Source: DASSKK01 sp035690495
Lineage (GTDB): Bacteria > Actinomycetota > Actinomycetes > Propionibacteriales > Nocardioidaceae
Direction: 5' to 3'
NCBI GenBank assembly: GCA_035690495.1
Contig: DASSKK010000008.1
Span: forward strand, 62,001-126,000
DNA: 64,000 nt
Shown here: piece by piece, positions 1 through 8,881 of the stretch
Layout: each line of letters opens with the position of its first letter
How positions within the stretch are numbered: position 1 is the stretch's first letter
Program-made: the position numbers and the translations under genes
The notes under the pieces: model-generated
Seen by the model: the letters and a program-made list of their open reading frames with translations, nothing else
Databases searched by the model: none
What the model was told of the DNA's origin: nothing

Positions 1-1
1 C

Positions 2-109
2 CTCGACGCCCTCGTCGGACCGCCACTGACCGACGACGAGCTCGCCGCCATCGACAAGGATGCCGTCGAGTCGGGTATCAACCTGTGGGCAGAGCAGACC
101 GAGGAGTAG
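2..109 (+). CDS. Aldo/keto reductase, C-terminal fragment (gene enters from the left)
   Basis: Frame 2 is open from the window edge to the TAG at 107-109 and gives 35 residues ending in GINLWAEQTEE. The pattern ELAAID..A...GINLW is the usual C-terminus of the L-glyceraldehyde-3-phosphate reductase branch of aldo/keto reductases (YghZ/MgrA type), which reduce aldehydes with NADPH in the cytoplasm. Only the tail is visible, so the catalytic Tyr/Lys/Asp/His cannot be checked and the substrate is not known. The gene lies 93 bp upstream of the sigma factor start on the same strand. Confidence 0.6.
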   Translation, partial: LDALVGPPLTDDELAAIDKDAVESGINLWAEQTEE

Positions 110-202
110 CCGCCCAACGCCGCGGAATGACCGCGGAGAGACCCGTTCTGTGTCATCGTGGTGCTCCGGGCAGGATGCGATCGGTGCGGTCGGGAGGCCG
201 AG

Positions 203-826
203 ATGGAGGCTTCGTTCGCCGAGGCGCTTGCGGCCGCCCGGGCAGGAGATGAAGACGGTTTCGTCGCCGTCTTCAGGTCTGTGCAACCGACCTTGCTGCG
301 CTTCTTGCGCACGCTCGGACACGACCTCGCCGAAGACGCCCAGGACATCGCCGCGGAGACGTGGGTGCGCGTGACCCGCGACCTGGCCAAGTTCTCCGGC
401 GACGAGCACGGCTTCCGTGCCTGGGTGTTCACGATCGCGCGGGCCCGTCTCGTCGACGCTCGCAGAGCCGCCGCGCGCAGACCCGTCTCGGTCGACGCCG
501 ACGCGGAGTTCGCGGATCGGGCCGACCCGGTCGACGTGGTCGGCTGCGTCGAGGAGCTGATCAGCACCGAGGCGGCCCTGGCCACCATCGGCCGGCTGCC
601 TCGTGACCAGGCAGAGGCTGTGCTCTTGCGCTACGTGGTCGGGCTCGATGCCGCACACGCGGCCACCGTGACCGGCAAGACTGCGGGCGCCGTCCGCGTC
701 TGCGCCCACCGGGGGCTGCGCAGGCTCAGCGAGCTCGTCGAACAGCGGGACGGCGCGACCGGGTGTAACGCCCACGCGCCGGCGGACGGTACTAGGGGTG
801 AACGAACAGGAAAGGACGCGAGATGA
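203..826 (+). CDS. ECF RNA polymerase sigma factor
   Basis: A 207-residue protein. Region 2 spans about residues 20-90 (LLRFLRTLGHDLAEDAQDI, then a basic FRAWVFTIARARLVDARR segment) and region 4 about 125-180 (LPRDQAEAVLLRYVVGLD followed by a helix-turn-helix ending in AHRGLRRL). It would direct core polymerase to a small set of promoters. I chose the ATG at 203 because GGGAGG lies five bases upstream and the extra N-terminal residues of a longer reading have no sigma similarity. The stop overlaps the next start by ATGA (823-826), so the next gene is translationally coupled and is the natural candidate for its regulator. The C-terminal 25 residues after region 4 are low complexity. Confidence 0.88.
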   Translation: MEASFAEALAAARAGDEDGFVAVFRSVQPTLLRFLRTLGHDLAEDAQDIAAETWVRVTRDLAKFSGDEHGFRAWVFTIARARLVDARRAAARRPVSVDADAEFADRADPVDVVGCVEELISTEAALATIGRLPRDQAEAVLLRYVVGLDAAHAATVTGKTAGAVRVCAHRGLRRLSELVEQRDGATGCNAHAPADGTRGERTGKDAR

Positions 827-1608
827 GCCAGCAGACCGACGACCGCGTGAGGTCGTTGCTGGAGGCCGCTGCCGCTCCCAGCGAGGCCGGGCCGGTGCCC
901 GGCGAGCAGGAGGCGCTGGCCGCGTTTCGCGCCACTGTCCCCAACCGATCTGGGAGGACTCGGATGCGTACTCACCTCACCCCCGCCAGGACCGCGGCGG
1001 CGACCGCCCTCAGCGCTGCGCTGATCCTGGCCGGCAGCGTCAGCGCCGCTGCCGCGGGGGCTTTGCCCGACTCGGCGCAGTCGAAGGCGCACGACGTGCT
1101 GCAGACGGTCGGCGTGGACGTGCCGACCGGCACCGACCACGGCCAGGCCGGGGAGCACCCCGACCATCCCGCGAACCACGGCGCGGACGTCTCGCTTACG
1201 GCGCACAGCACCGGCCCCGGCCCCGATCACGGCCAGGCCGTGTCGACTGCGGCCCGGGACAAGACCACGGTGGATGACACATCAGTCGCCCCAGGTGACA
1301 CGGAGGCCACGCCGAACAACAGGCACGGCACAACGGTGTCGGAGCTGGCCAAGAGCACCGAACCCGGACCGTCGCACGGTCCGACCGTGGCCGCGGAAGC
1401 CTCCGGCGGCAAGGCGCGGGCCGGTGGTCAGGGCACGACGTCCGGCGACGAGGCGCACGGCAAGTCCGGCGCCAAGCACGGCAATTCCGACGAGACGCAC
1501 CCTTCGGCCGACGCCGGTAGCCGGTCCGACCACGCGACCGACGGCCAGACCAAGGCCGGCGAGGCGCGGGGAGACCACGGCAGCCACGGCGACACGCAGC
1601 CTCAGTGA
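823..1608 (+). CDS. His/Gly-rich single-pass membrane protein coupled to the ECF sigma factor
   Basis: A 261-residue protein of no recognised family. Residues 1-45 are charged and cytoplasmic in character, about 55-80 form one hydrophobic segment (TAAATALSAALILAGSVSAA), and the remaining 180 residues are a soluble, low-complexity tail rich in His, Gly, Asp, Thr and Ser. The tail repeats the motif STxPGPxHGxxV (two good copies) and many DHG/HG dipeptides. Position and topology resemble membrane anti-sigma proteins, with a short cytoplasmic head, one TM and an external tail. No anti-sigma zinc motif (HxxxCxxC) is present, so that role is inferred from linkage only. The His-rich tail could bind metal. 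It is followed by a strong hairpin terminator. Confidence 0.7.
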   Translation: MSQQTDDRVRSLLEAAAAPSEAGPVPGEQEALAAFRATVPNRSGRTRMRTHLTPARTAAATALSAALILAGSVSAAAAGALPDSAQSKAHDVLQTVGVDVPTGTDHGQAGEHPDHPANHGADVSLTAHSTGPGPDHGQAVSTAARDKTTVDDTSVAPGDTEATPNNRHGTTVSELAKSTEPGPSHGPTVAAEASGGKARAGGQGTTSGDEAHGKSGAKHGNSDETHPSADAGSRSDHATDGQTKAGEARGDHGSHGDTQPQ

Positions 1609-1611
1609 CCT

Positions 1612-1649
1612 GCAGCCGCCCCCCGGTCTGGGAGGCGGGGGGCGGCTGC
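1612..1649 (+). terminator. Strong GC hairpin terminator after the sigma factor operon
   Basis: Perfect 13-bp arms (1612-1624 GCAGCCGCCCCCC and 1637-1649) enclose a 12-base loop, starting three bases after the upstream stop codon. There is no T-tract, as is common for actinobacterial hairpins. It separates the sigma operon from ppdK. Confidence 0.75.
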
Positions 1650-1698
1650 CGCTCGGCGGGGAGGTATGCCCTGACCGGTTCTGGGGCATTATGCGGAC

Positions 1699-4410
1699 AT
1701 GGCCCGCAGCGACAAGACCTACGTCTACGACTTCTCCGAAGGCAGCAAGGACCAGAAGGACCTGCTCGGCGGCAAGGGCGCGAACCTCGCGGAGATGACC
1801 AACCTCGGGCTGCCGGTGCCTCCGGGGTTCACGATCAGCACCGAGGCCTGCAACGAGTATCTCGGGGTCTCGTCGGGCTCGACCCGCGGTGAGCTGCCGG
1901 ACGGGCTGGCCGAGGAGATCGACGAGCACCTGGCAGCCCTGGAGAAGCAGATGGGCAGGCGGCTGGGCCAGGCCGACGACCCGCTGCTCGTCTCCGTCCG
2001 ATCCGGCGCCGCGGTGTCCATGCCGGGGATGATGGACACCGTCCTGAACGTCGGCCTCAACGACGAGTCCGTGCACGGGCTGGCCGAGCGGGCGGGCGGC
2101 GACGAGCGGTTCGCCTACGACTCCTATCGCCGGCTGCTGTCGATGTTCGGGGCCACCGTCCTCGGCGTCCAGGGCTCCTTGTTCGACGACGCCCTCGAGT
2201 CGATCAAGTCGGACCGTGGCGTGGAGGCCGACGTCGACCTCGGCGTGGACGACCTGCGTGAGCTGGTGTCGACGTACAAGGACCTGATCTCGCAGCACTC
2301 CGACACCGGTTTCCCCCAGGATCCGCGCGAGCAGATGGACCTGACGGTCCGGGCGGTGTTCGACTCGTGGAACACCGAGCGGGCGGTGCTCTACCGCCGC
2401 CAGGAGCGCATCCCCGAGGACCTCGGCACGGCGGTGAACATCGTCGCGATGGTGTTCGGCAACGGCGGCGACGACTCCGGCACGGGTGTCGCGTTCACCC
2501 GCGACCCGGCCTCGGGCGAGCAGGGGGTCTGGGGCGACTACCTGGAGAACGCGCAGGGCGAGGACGTCGTCGCCGGCATCCGCAACACGGTGCCGCTGTC
2601 CGACCTGGAGCAGATCGACAAAGCGTCGTACGACGAGCTCCTGCAGATCATGCGAACCCTCGAAGAGCACTTCCTCGACCTGTGCGACATCGAGTTCACC
2701 ATCGAGCACGGCAAGCTGTGGATGCTTCAGACACGTGTCGGCAAGCGCACCGCCGCCGCGGCGTACAAGATCGCCTGCCAGCTGGTCGACCAGAAGATGA
2801 TCGACCTCGACGAGGCAGTACGCCGGGTGAACGGCGACCAGCTCGCCCAGCTGATGTTCCCCCGCTTCGACCCCGACAGCACAGCTGCGGACGCCTCTCC
2901 CATCGCCAAGGGGATGAACGCTTCACCCGGCGCGGCCGTGGGCAAGGCGGTCTTCGACTCAGACACCGCCGTCGCCCGTGCCCATGACGGCGACGACGTG
3001 ATCCTGGTCCGCCGGGAGACCACGCCCGACGACCTGCGCGGGATGGTCGCCGCCAAGGGCGTGCTCACCAGCCGTGGCGGCAAGACGTCCCACGCGGCGG
3101 TGGTGGCGCGAGGCATGGGGCGCACCTGTGTGTGCGGAGCCGACTCGCTGGACGTCGACGTGCGGGCCAAGAAGTTCAGGTCTGCGGACGGTGTGGAGGT
3201 CGAGGAGGGCGACGTGATCTCCATCGACGGCACCACCGGCGAGGTCTACGCCGGCGAGGTGCCCGTGGTCGACTCGTTGGTGGTGCGCTACTTCGAGGGC
3301 GAGGACGACGCCACCTCCGACGACCTGGTCGCGGCGGTCGCGCGGCTGATGGAGCACGCCGACTCCGCCCGCCGGCTCGGGGTGCGCGCCAACGCCGACA
3401 CCCCCGAGGATGCTGCCCGGGCACGCCGGTTCGGGGCACAGGGGATCGGGCTGTGCCGCACCGAGCACATGTTCCTCGGCGAGCGTCGCGAGCTCATCGA
3501 GCAGCTGATCATCGCCGAGTCCGAGGACGAGCAGGAGGGGGCGCTGTCCGCGCTGCTGCCGATGCAGCGGGAGGACTTCGAGGGGATCCTGGCGGCGATG
3601 GACGGCCTGCCGGTGACGATTCGGCTGATCGACCCTCCCCTCCACGAGTTCCTGCCCGACTTCACCGACCTCTCGGTCAAGGTCGCCCTCGAGGACGAGG
3701 AGGGGCGCGAGAACACCAAGCACCACAAGATGCTCGCCGCGGTGCAGCGGATGCACGAGGAGAACCCGATGCTCGGGCTGCGCGGGGTACGGCTGGGAAT
3801 CGTGATCCCCGGCCTGTTCGCCATGCAGGCCCGGGCGATCCTGGAGGCTGCGGCCACCCGGATCCGGGACGGCGGCGACCCGCAGCCGGAGATCATGATC
3901 CCGCTGGTGGCGACCGTGCAGGAGCTCGAGCTGGTCCGCGCGGAGATCGAGAAGGTGGCCGCGTCCGTGTGCGAGGCGTCCGGGCTCGACGTACCTTTCA
4001 AGATCGGGACCATGATCGAGCTTCCGCGTGCGGTGATGGCCGCGGGGGAGATCGCGCGTGCGGCGGAGTTCTTCTCCTTCGGCACCAACGACCTGACTCA
4101 GATGACCTGGGGATTCTCTCGCGACGACGTGGAGGCTTCGTTCTTCTCCGACTACCTCGACAAGGGCATCTTCGGCGTCTCTCCGTTCGAGTCGCTGGAC
4201 GTCGCCGGGGTGGGCGCACTGGTTAGGCAGGCCGTGGAGAACGGCCGTGCCGCCCGGCCCGACCTGCACCTGGGGGTGTGCGGCGAGCACGGAGGGGACC
4301 CGGACTCGATCCACTTCTTCGACGAAGTCGGCCTGGACTATGTGTCCTGCTCGCCGTTCCGGGTGCCGGTCGCCAGACTCGAGGCGGGTCGCTCGGCGCT
4401 CTCCGGATAG
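1699..4410 (+). CDS. ppdK: Pyruvate, phosphate dikinase
   Basis: A 903-residue enzyme, full length for the family (about 870-910). It interconverts pyruvate + ATP + Pi and PEP + AMP + PPi in the cytoplasm, linking glycolysis and gluconeogenesis. The N-terminal ATP-grasp domain begins GGKGANLAEMTNLGLPVPPGF. The swivelling phosphohistidine domain has GGKTSHAAVVARGMG with the phosphorylated His at about residue 465. The C-terminal PEP/pyruvate barrel ends with GVCGEHGGDP, whose Cys (about residue 861) is the general acid. Start at 1699: the preceding CATTAT lies six bases upstream, so transcription may be close to leaderless. It is a single-gene unit, convergent with the next gene, and nothing suggests inactivation. 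Confidence 0.97.
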   Translation: MARSDKTYVYDFSEGSKDQKDLLGGKGANLAEMTNLGLPVPPGFTISTEACNEYLGVSSGSTRGELPDGLAEEIDEHLAALEKQMGRRLGQADDPLLVSVRSGAAVSMPGMMDTVLNVGLNDESVHGLAERAGGDERFAYDSYRRLLSMFGATVLGVQGSLFDDALESIKSDRGVEADVDLGVDDLRELVSTYKDLISQHSDTGFPQDPREQMDLTVRAVFDSWNTERAVLYRRQERIPEDLGTAVNIVAMVFGNGGDDSGTGVAFTRDPASGEQGVWGDYLENAQGEDVVAGIRNTVPLSDLEQIDKASYDELLQIMRTLEEHFLDLCDIEFTIEHGKLWMLQTRVGKRTAAAAYKIACQLVDQKMIDLDEAVRRVNGDQLAQLMFPRFDPDSTAADASPIAKGMNASPGAAVGKAVFDSDTAVARAHDGDDVILVRRETTPDDLRGMVAAKGVLTSRGGKTSHAAVVARGMGRTCVCGADSLDVDVRAKKFRSADGVEVEEGDVISIDGTTGEVYAGEVPVVDSLVVRYFEGEDDATSDDLVAAVARLMEHADSARRLGVRANADTPEDAARARRFGAQGIGLCRTEHMFLGERRELIEQLIIAESEDEQEGALSALLPMQREDFEGILAAMDGLPVTIRLIDPPLHEFLPDFTDLSVKVALEDEEGRENTKHHKMLAAVQRMHEENPMLGLRGVRLGIVIPGLFAMQARAILEAAATRIRDGGDPQPEIMIPLVATVQELELVRAEIEKVAASVCEASGLDVPFKIGTMIELPRAVMAAGEIARAAEFFSFGTNDLTQMTWGFSRDDVEASFFSDYLDKGIFGVSPFESLDVAGVGALVRQAVENGRAARPDLHLGVCGEHGGDPDSIHFFDEVGLDYVSCSPFRVPVARLEAGRSALSG

Positions 4411-4434
4411 CGTCGGAGCCCGTGCTCGGTGGTC

Positions 4435-4815
4435 TCAGGTGGAGTCGTCCAGGCCCCATGAGATCACCCGGTCCGGGTGGATCCTGATCGCTTCATGGCT
4501 GTAGCCGGCGAACGGCGGCTCCCAGTTCTCGACCGCCTCGGCGGTCCCGCGGATCTCCACTCCGCGCACCCGCCACGGCCGCACGCTGGCGAGGTCGTCG
4601 ACCACGAAGGACACCTGCGGCTGCGCACGCACGTTGCGGAACTTCTTCGTGGTGCCCATCGCCCGACCTCCGATGTGGATCACTCCGAGCTCGTCGTCGA
4701 GGAAGAAGCCGACCGGGTTGTTCTGCGGCTGCCCGGACTCGTCCACAGTGGCGAGGCGGCCGAGGCGTTGGCTGTCCAGGTACTCCCGCTGCTCGGCGGT
4801 GAAGGGAAGGCTCAT
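4435..4815 (-). CDS. PPOX-class (split beta-barrel) flavin/F420-dependent oxidoreductase
   Basis: A 126-residue protein of the pyridoxamine 5'-phosphate oxidase-like split-barrel fold. It shows the family's opening (YLDSQRLGRLATVDESGQPQNNPVGF), the central MGTTKKFRNVRAQPQVSFVVDD stretch and a C-terminal IRIHPDRVISWG. Such small actinobacterial proteins typically use F420 or FMN, and the cofactor cannot be decided here. I placed the start at MSLPFTAEQ (4815). A longer reading to 4947 adds 44 Arg/Pro-rich residues with no similarity and would overlap the divergent SIMPL gene start. Convergent with ppdK, 24 bp apart. Confidence 0.82.
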   Translation of the reverse strand: MSLPFTAEQREYLDSQRLGRLATVDESGQPQNNPVGFFLDDELGVIHIGGRAMGTTKKFRNVRAQPQVSFVVDDLASVRPWRVRGVEIRGTAEAVENWEPPFAGYSHEAIRIHPDRVISWGLDDST

Positions 4816-4930
4816 GAAGGGGCAACGTCCTCGACGCCGCGCTATTCCGGACTCTGCCCCCCACTTGCGGGAACCGGGCGGCCGGGTGCTGCGTCCGAAC
4901 TGCACCAATTCCTCGAAAGGGAGAGCAGTC

Positions 4931-5731
4931 ATGGACGCACACGTCACCGTCCGGGTCCGCAGCGTCGTGATCGCGCTGGCCGTGTTGCTGGCGTTGTCGG
5001 TCGGCTACCTCGTCGGCGGGATGGGCGGCGGCGGACCGGTGCCCTCGGCCGCGGCGGCCGACTCGTCCGGGGGCTCCCCAGTGGCGGACAGGGACACCAT
5101 TGTGATGTCCGGCGTGGGCCGAGCCACCGGAGTGCCCGACCAGGTGTCCTTCGAGCTGTCTATCCACGCGCACGCAGCAGACGTCTCGGCGGCGCTGCAG
5201 CAGGCGAACGGCACGATGCGCCACGTGCAGCGCTCGCTGCACCGACACGGCGTACGGACAAGAGACCTGAAGACCACGGGACTGTCGGTCGACGCGACGT
5301 ACAGCTACCCCAACGGTGGTCCGCCGCAGCTGACCGGCTACCGGGTGAGCGAGGAGCTCGGTGTGCTGGTGCGCTCGCTCACCGGCTCCGGAAAGGTGAT
5401 CACCGCGGCGATCGGGGCCGGGGGAGACGCGGTGCGCATGCACGGCCTGACTCTCCGGATCGGCAACCGGCAGGCCCTGCTGCGCAAGGCGCGTGCCAAG
5501 GCGGTGGCCGACGCGACGGCGAAGGCGCGGGAGTACGCCGGAGCAGCCGGAGAACGGATCGGCAAGGTCGTCTCGATCCGCGAGGTGAGCAGCGCCGAGC
5601 CCCAGCCAGTACCGATCTACGCGCGTCACGCCGATGCCGCCGGCAGTCTGGCCGCCCCGGTTCCGATCCGCGCAGGGACGTCGCAGACCAGGGTCGCCGT
5701 CCGGGTCGAGTGGCTCTTGAACGCGAGCTGA
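4931..5731 (+). CDS. SIMPL-domain (DUF541) secreted or membrane-anchored protein
   Basis: A 266-residue protein. Residues about 10-32 form a signal anchor (VVIALAVLLALSVGYLVGG) followed by a Gly/Ala/Ser-rich linker. From residue about 55 there is a SIMPL domain: an IVMSGVGRATGVPDQVSFELS opening, GVRTRDLKTTGLSVDATY in the middle, then an ALLRKARAKAVADATAKAREYA helix and RVAVRVEW at the end. The family (E. coli YggE, BP26) is periplasmic or extracellular and linked to oxidative stress, with no known catalytic activity. The ATG at 4931 has GGGAGAG upstream. The product probably faces outward. Same strand as the next gene, 62 bp apart. Confidence 0.85.
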   Translation: MDAHVTVRVRSVVIALAVLLALSVGYLVGGMGGGGPVPSAAAADSSGGSPVADRDTIVMSGVGRATGVPDQVSFELSIHAHAADVSAALQQANGTMRHVQRSLHRHGVRTRDLKTTGLSVDATYSYPNGGPPQLTGYRVSEELGVLVRSLTGSGKVITAAIGAGGDAVRMHGLTLRIGNRQALLRKARAKAVADATAKAREYAGAAGERIGKVVSIREVSSAEPQPVPIYARHADAAGSLAAPVPIRAGTSQTRVAVRVEWLLNAS

Positions 5732-5793
5732 CCTCACGCCGCTGCTGGAAACCGACTCGCATCGTGCTGCGGACTCGGGAAGACTGGGGCGTC

Positions 5794-7488
5794 GTGGGTC
5801 ATGTGGAGGTTGCGGGAGTCCGCTACGAGCTGCCGGACGGACGAGTGCTCCTCGACGACGTCTCGTTCCGGGTCGGAGAGGGTGCCAAGGTCGCCCTGGT
5901 CGGTGCGAACGGCGCGGGCAAGACCACCCTGCTGCGGATCGTCACCGGCGAGCTGACCCCGCACGACGGCGCCCTCACGCGCTCGGGAGGCCTGGGCGTG
6001 ATGCGCCAGATGGTGGCGCAAGGGGTCGGGACCGGCTCGACCGATCCGACCGTGCACGAGCTGCTGCTGTCGGTGTCGCCGCCACGGATCCGGGAGGCGG
6101 CCGGGCGCGTGGACGCGTGCGAACGGGCGCTGATGGACAGCGACGACGAGAAGGCCCAGATGAGTTACGCCGCGGCACTGGCCGAGTGGGGTGACGCGGG
6201 CGGCTACGACGTCGAGGTGGTCTGGGACATGTGCACGACGGCCGCGCTCGGCGTGCCCTTCGAGCGCGCGAAGTACCGCGAGCTCACCACGCTGTCCGGA
6301 GGCGAGGAGAAGCGCCTGGTGCTCGAGTTCCTGCTCAACGGTCCCGACGAGGTGCTGCTGTTCGACGAGCCGGACAACTTCCTCGACGTCCCGGGCAAGC
6401 AGTGGCTGGAGCAGCGGATCTGCGAGTCACCCAAGACGATCCTTTTCGTCAGCCACGATCGTGAGCTGATGGCCAACACCGCCACTCGCGTGGTCACTGT
6501 CGAGCTGGGCGCCTCGGGCAACACCGCTTGGACGCACCCGGGCGGCTTCGCGACCTACCACCAGGCCCGGCGCGAGCGGTTCGAGCGGTTCGAGGAGCTG
6601 CGCAGGCGGTGGGATGAGCAGCACGCCAAGCTGCGTGCGCAGATGCTGATGTACAAGCAGAAGGCCGCCTACAACTCCGACATGGCCTCGCGCTACCAGG
6701 CGGCGACGACCCGGCTGCGCAAGTTCGAGGACGCCGGGCCGCCGACCGCGCAGCCTCGCGAGCAGCAGGTGAGGATGCGGCTGCGTGGCGGGCGGACGGG
6801 CAAGCGCGCGGTGGTCTGCGAGGACCTCGAGCTCACCGGCCTGATGAAGCCGTTCGACCTGGAGGTCTGGTACGGCGAGCGGGTGGCCGTGCTCGGGTCG
6901 AACGGCTCCGGCAAGTCGCACTTCCTGCGGCTGCTCGCCGCGGGAGGAGGCGACCCCGAGCCCGAGCACCGCCCGGTCGGCGACGTGCCCGTCGCGCCCG
7001 TGGCACACACGGGGCGAGCCAAGCTCGGCGCCCGGGCGCGGCCGGGATGGTTCGTGCAGACCCATGAGCATCCCGAGCTCGTCGGCCGGACGCTGCTGGA
7101 GATCCTGCACCGCGGGGACGAGCGTCGGGACGGGATGCCGAGGGAGCCGGCGGCGCGCGCCCTGGACCGCTACGAGCTCGCGTATGCCGCCGAGCAGCGG
7201 TTCGAGTCACTGTCCGGTGGGCAGCAGGCGCGATTCCAGATCCTGCTGCTCGAGCTGTCCGGGGCGACGTTGCTGCTGCTCGACGAGCCCACCGACAACC
7301 TCGACGTGGAGTCCGCCGAGGCCCTCGAAGAAGGGCTGGCGGCGTTCGAGGGCACGGTGCTCGCGGTCACCCACGACCGGTGGTTCGCGCGCGGGTTCGA
7401 CCGGTTCGCCGTGTTCGGCGCCGACGGGTCCGTCTACGCGTCCGACGACCCGGTCTGGGACGAGACCCGCGTGCAGCGGGCCCGCTGA
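5794..7488 (+). CDS. ABC-F family ATPase (duplicated ATP-binding cassette, no TM domain)
   Basis: A 564-residue soluble protein with two cassettes. Cassette 1: Walker A GANGAGKTT (about 38-46), signature LSGGEEKR (about 167), Walker B LLFDEPDNFLD (about 188). Cassette 2: Walker A GSNGSGKS (about 368), LSGGQQAR (about 474), LLLDEPTDNLD (about 496). An Arg/Lys-rich interdomain linker of roughly 80 residues (RRRWDEQHAKLRAQ...) matches the P-site tRNA-interaction motif of ABC-F proteins. These act on ribosomes, either as housekeeping translation factors or for antibiotic resistance. The GTG at 5794 fits the family's N-terminus. Its 3' end abuts the truncated MarR remnant, so this may be the edge of a past rearrangement. 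Confidence 0.9.
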   Translation: MGHVEVAGVRYELPDGRVLLDDVSFRVGEGAKVALVGANGAGKTTLLRIVTGELTPHDGALTRSGGLGVMRQMVAQGVGTGSTDPTVHELLLSVSPPRIREAAGRVDACERALMDSDDEKAQMSYAAALAEWGDAGGYDVEVVWDMCTTAALGVPFERAKYRELTTLSGGEEKRLVLEFLLNGPDEVLLFDEPDNFLDVPGKQWLEQRICESPKTILFVSHDRELMANTATRVVTVELGASGNTAWTHPGGFATYHQARRERFERFEELRRRWDEQHAKLRAQMLMYKQKAAYNSDMASRYQAATTRLRKFEDAGPPTAQPREQQVRMRLRGGRTGKRAVVCEDLELTGLMKPFDLEVWYGERVAVLGSNGSGKSHFLRLLAAGGGDPEPEHRPVGDVPVAPVAHTGRAKLGARARPGWFVQTHEHPELVGRTLLEILHRGDERRDGMPREPAARALDRYELAYAAEQRFESLSGGQQARFQILLLELSGATLLLLDEPTDNLDVESAEALEEGLAAFEGTVLAVTHDRWFARGFDRFAVFGADGSVYASDDPVWDETRVQRAR

Positions 7489-7500
7489 GAGACGACGCTG

Positions 7501-7629
7501 GTCGAAGTCGGCCAGGCCCACCTCGGCGACCGCGTGCTTGGTGCTCTCCGTCAAGTAGCGGGACAGCCCGTTGATGCGCACCATCGCCGCTTCCACGTCG
7601 TCGTCGAACGGGATGTCGATCCAGGTAGT
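7501..7629 (-). pseudogene. MarR-family regulator, N-terminal remnant
   Basis: The minus strand reads 43 residues from ACT ACC TGG at 7629 to 7501: a PFDDDVEAAMVRINGLSRYL segment, then TESTKHAVAEVGLADFD. This is the N-terminal helix pair of MarR-type regulators, in which a dimerisation helix precedes A..GL...FD. Reading then runs into the end of the ABC-F gene with no winged-helix DNA-binding domain. It lies divergent to the MFS transporter, the usual marR-efflux layout, which supports the reading that a real regulator gene lost its 3' two-thirds. Confidence 0.55.
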
Positions 7630-7631
7630 TT
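7626..7631 (+). promoter_or_regulatory. Candidate -10 box (TAGTTT) for a leaderless MFS transcript
   Basis: TAGTTT lies seven bases before the GTG at 7639, so initiation would fall on or next to the start codon. It overlaps the 5' end of the MarR remnant, where the lost regulator would have bound. Confidence 0.4.
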
Positions 7632-7638
7632 GACGCGT

Positions 7639-8868
7639 GTGAGCGACACCGACACGGCGCCGGCCCCGCGGGCGCTCGGACCGCTGAGGTCGCCGCCGTT
7701 CCGGTTGCTGATGACCGCCCAGACCGTGAACGCCTTCGGCCAGGGCATCACGCCGGTGGCACTGGCGTTCGCGGTGCTGGACCTCGGCGGCTCGGCGACC
7801 CAGCTGGGGTTGGTGGTTGCGGCGTACGCCCTGGCCGAGGTGGTGACCGTCCTGTTCGGTGGCGTGCTCGGCGACCGGCTCCCGCGCACCGTGATGCTGC
7901 AGGGGTCCAACAGCGCCAGTGCCGGCCTCCAGGCGGTCGTCGCCGCGAGCCTGATCGGCGGATGGTCCAGTGTGGGGCTTCTCGCGGCGCTCGGCCTGGT
8001 CGGCGGCTGCCTCTCGTCGCTCGGACAACCGAGCTCTCGGGCGATCACCCAGCAGACCGTGACCCCCGAGCAGCTTCCGTCGGCGGTCTCGCTGCGCAGG
8101 ATCTCTGCCAACACCGCGGTAGCCGGCGGGTTCGCGGTGGCCGGCGTGCTCGTCGCCGCGTTCGGCTCCGGCTGGGCGATCGCGATCGACGCGGCCACGT
8201 TCGCGTTCGCCTCGCTGTGCTTCTCCCGGCTGCGGGTGCCCCCGTTGCCCGCGCCGGTGCGCGAGCGCATCCTTGCCGACCTGCGCAGCGGAGCGGCGGA
8301 GGTGTTCCGGCACGCCTGGCTCTGGGTGCTGATCGTGCAGGCGCTGGTCTACCACCTCTTCTACGGCGGCGCCCAAGGCGTGCTCGGCCCGATCGTGGTC
8401 AAGCGGGTGTACGGCGAGCCGGCGTGGGGGTGGGCGCTGGGTGCGCTGATGGTGGGGTTCATCGTCGGGGGTCTCACCACGTTGCGCTTCCGCCCTAGGC
8501 GAGGCCTATACGCCGGCACCGCACTCCTCGCGTTCACCGCGCTCTTCCCGCTGGCCCTGGCACTGCATCCCGCACTCGGACTGCTGCTGCTCGGGGCCTT
8601 CGCCCACGGATTCGGCCTGGAGATCTTCAGCGTCAACTGGGACCTGGCCATCCAGCAGCACGTCGACCCGGCGAAGCTGTCGCGGGTCTACTCCTTCGAC
8701 ATCGTCGGCTCGTTCGTCGCTCGTCCGCTGGGCCTGGCGCTGACCGGTCTGGTCGCTGAGACGGTCGGGTTCTCGGACTGGTTGCTCGTGATCGCGGCGG
8801 TGATGTTCGTCAGCACCCTGGTCGCGCTCGCCGTACCCGACGTCCGGCGGATCGAGCGGCTGCCGTAG
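7639..8868 (+). CDS. MFS transporter
   Basis: A 409-residue integral membrane protein with about 12 hydrophobic segments. The first (PPFRLLMTAQTVNAFGQGI) leads into the MFS loop-2/3 signature seen as GGVLGDRLPRTVML (about 75-88), and a second half starts near PAWGWALGALMVGF. It belongs to the MFS_3 type of putative exporters of small molecules, driven by proton motive force. The substrate is not deducible. I set the start at the GTG 7639 (VSDTDTAPAPR), since upstream residues in the open frame belong to the MarR remnant on the other strand. With the regulator broken, expression may be constitutive. Confidence 0.88.
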   Translation: MSDTDTAPAPRALGPLRSPPFRLLMTAQTVNAFGQGITPVALAFAVLDLGGSATQLGLVVAAYALAEVVTVLFGGVLGDRLPRTVMLQGSNSASAGLQAVVAASLIGGWSSVGLLAALGLVGGCLSSLGQPSSRAITQQTVTPEQLPSAVSLRRISANTAVAGGFAVAGVLVAAFGSGWAIAIDAATFAFASLCFSRLRVPPLPAPVRERILADLRSGAAEVFRHAWLWVLIVQALVYHLFYGGAQGVLGPIVVKRVYGEPAWGWALGALMVGFIVGGLTTLRFRPRRGLYAGTALLAFTALFPLALALHPALGLLLLGAFAHGFGLEIFSVNWDLAIQQHVDPAKLSRVYSFDIVGSFVARPLGLALTGLVAETVGFSDWLLVIAAVMFVSTLVALAVPDVRRIERLP

Positions 8869-8881
8869 GCCGGGTTCGCTG

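Noticed and set aside
4401..4418. CTCCG/CGGAG hairpin at the end of ppdK
   Set aside because: Only a 5-bp stem overlapping the stop codon; not better than chance in this DNA.
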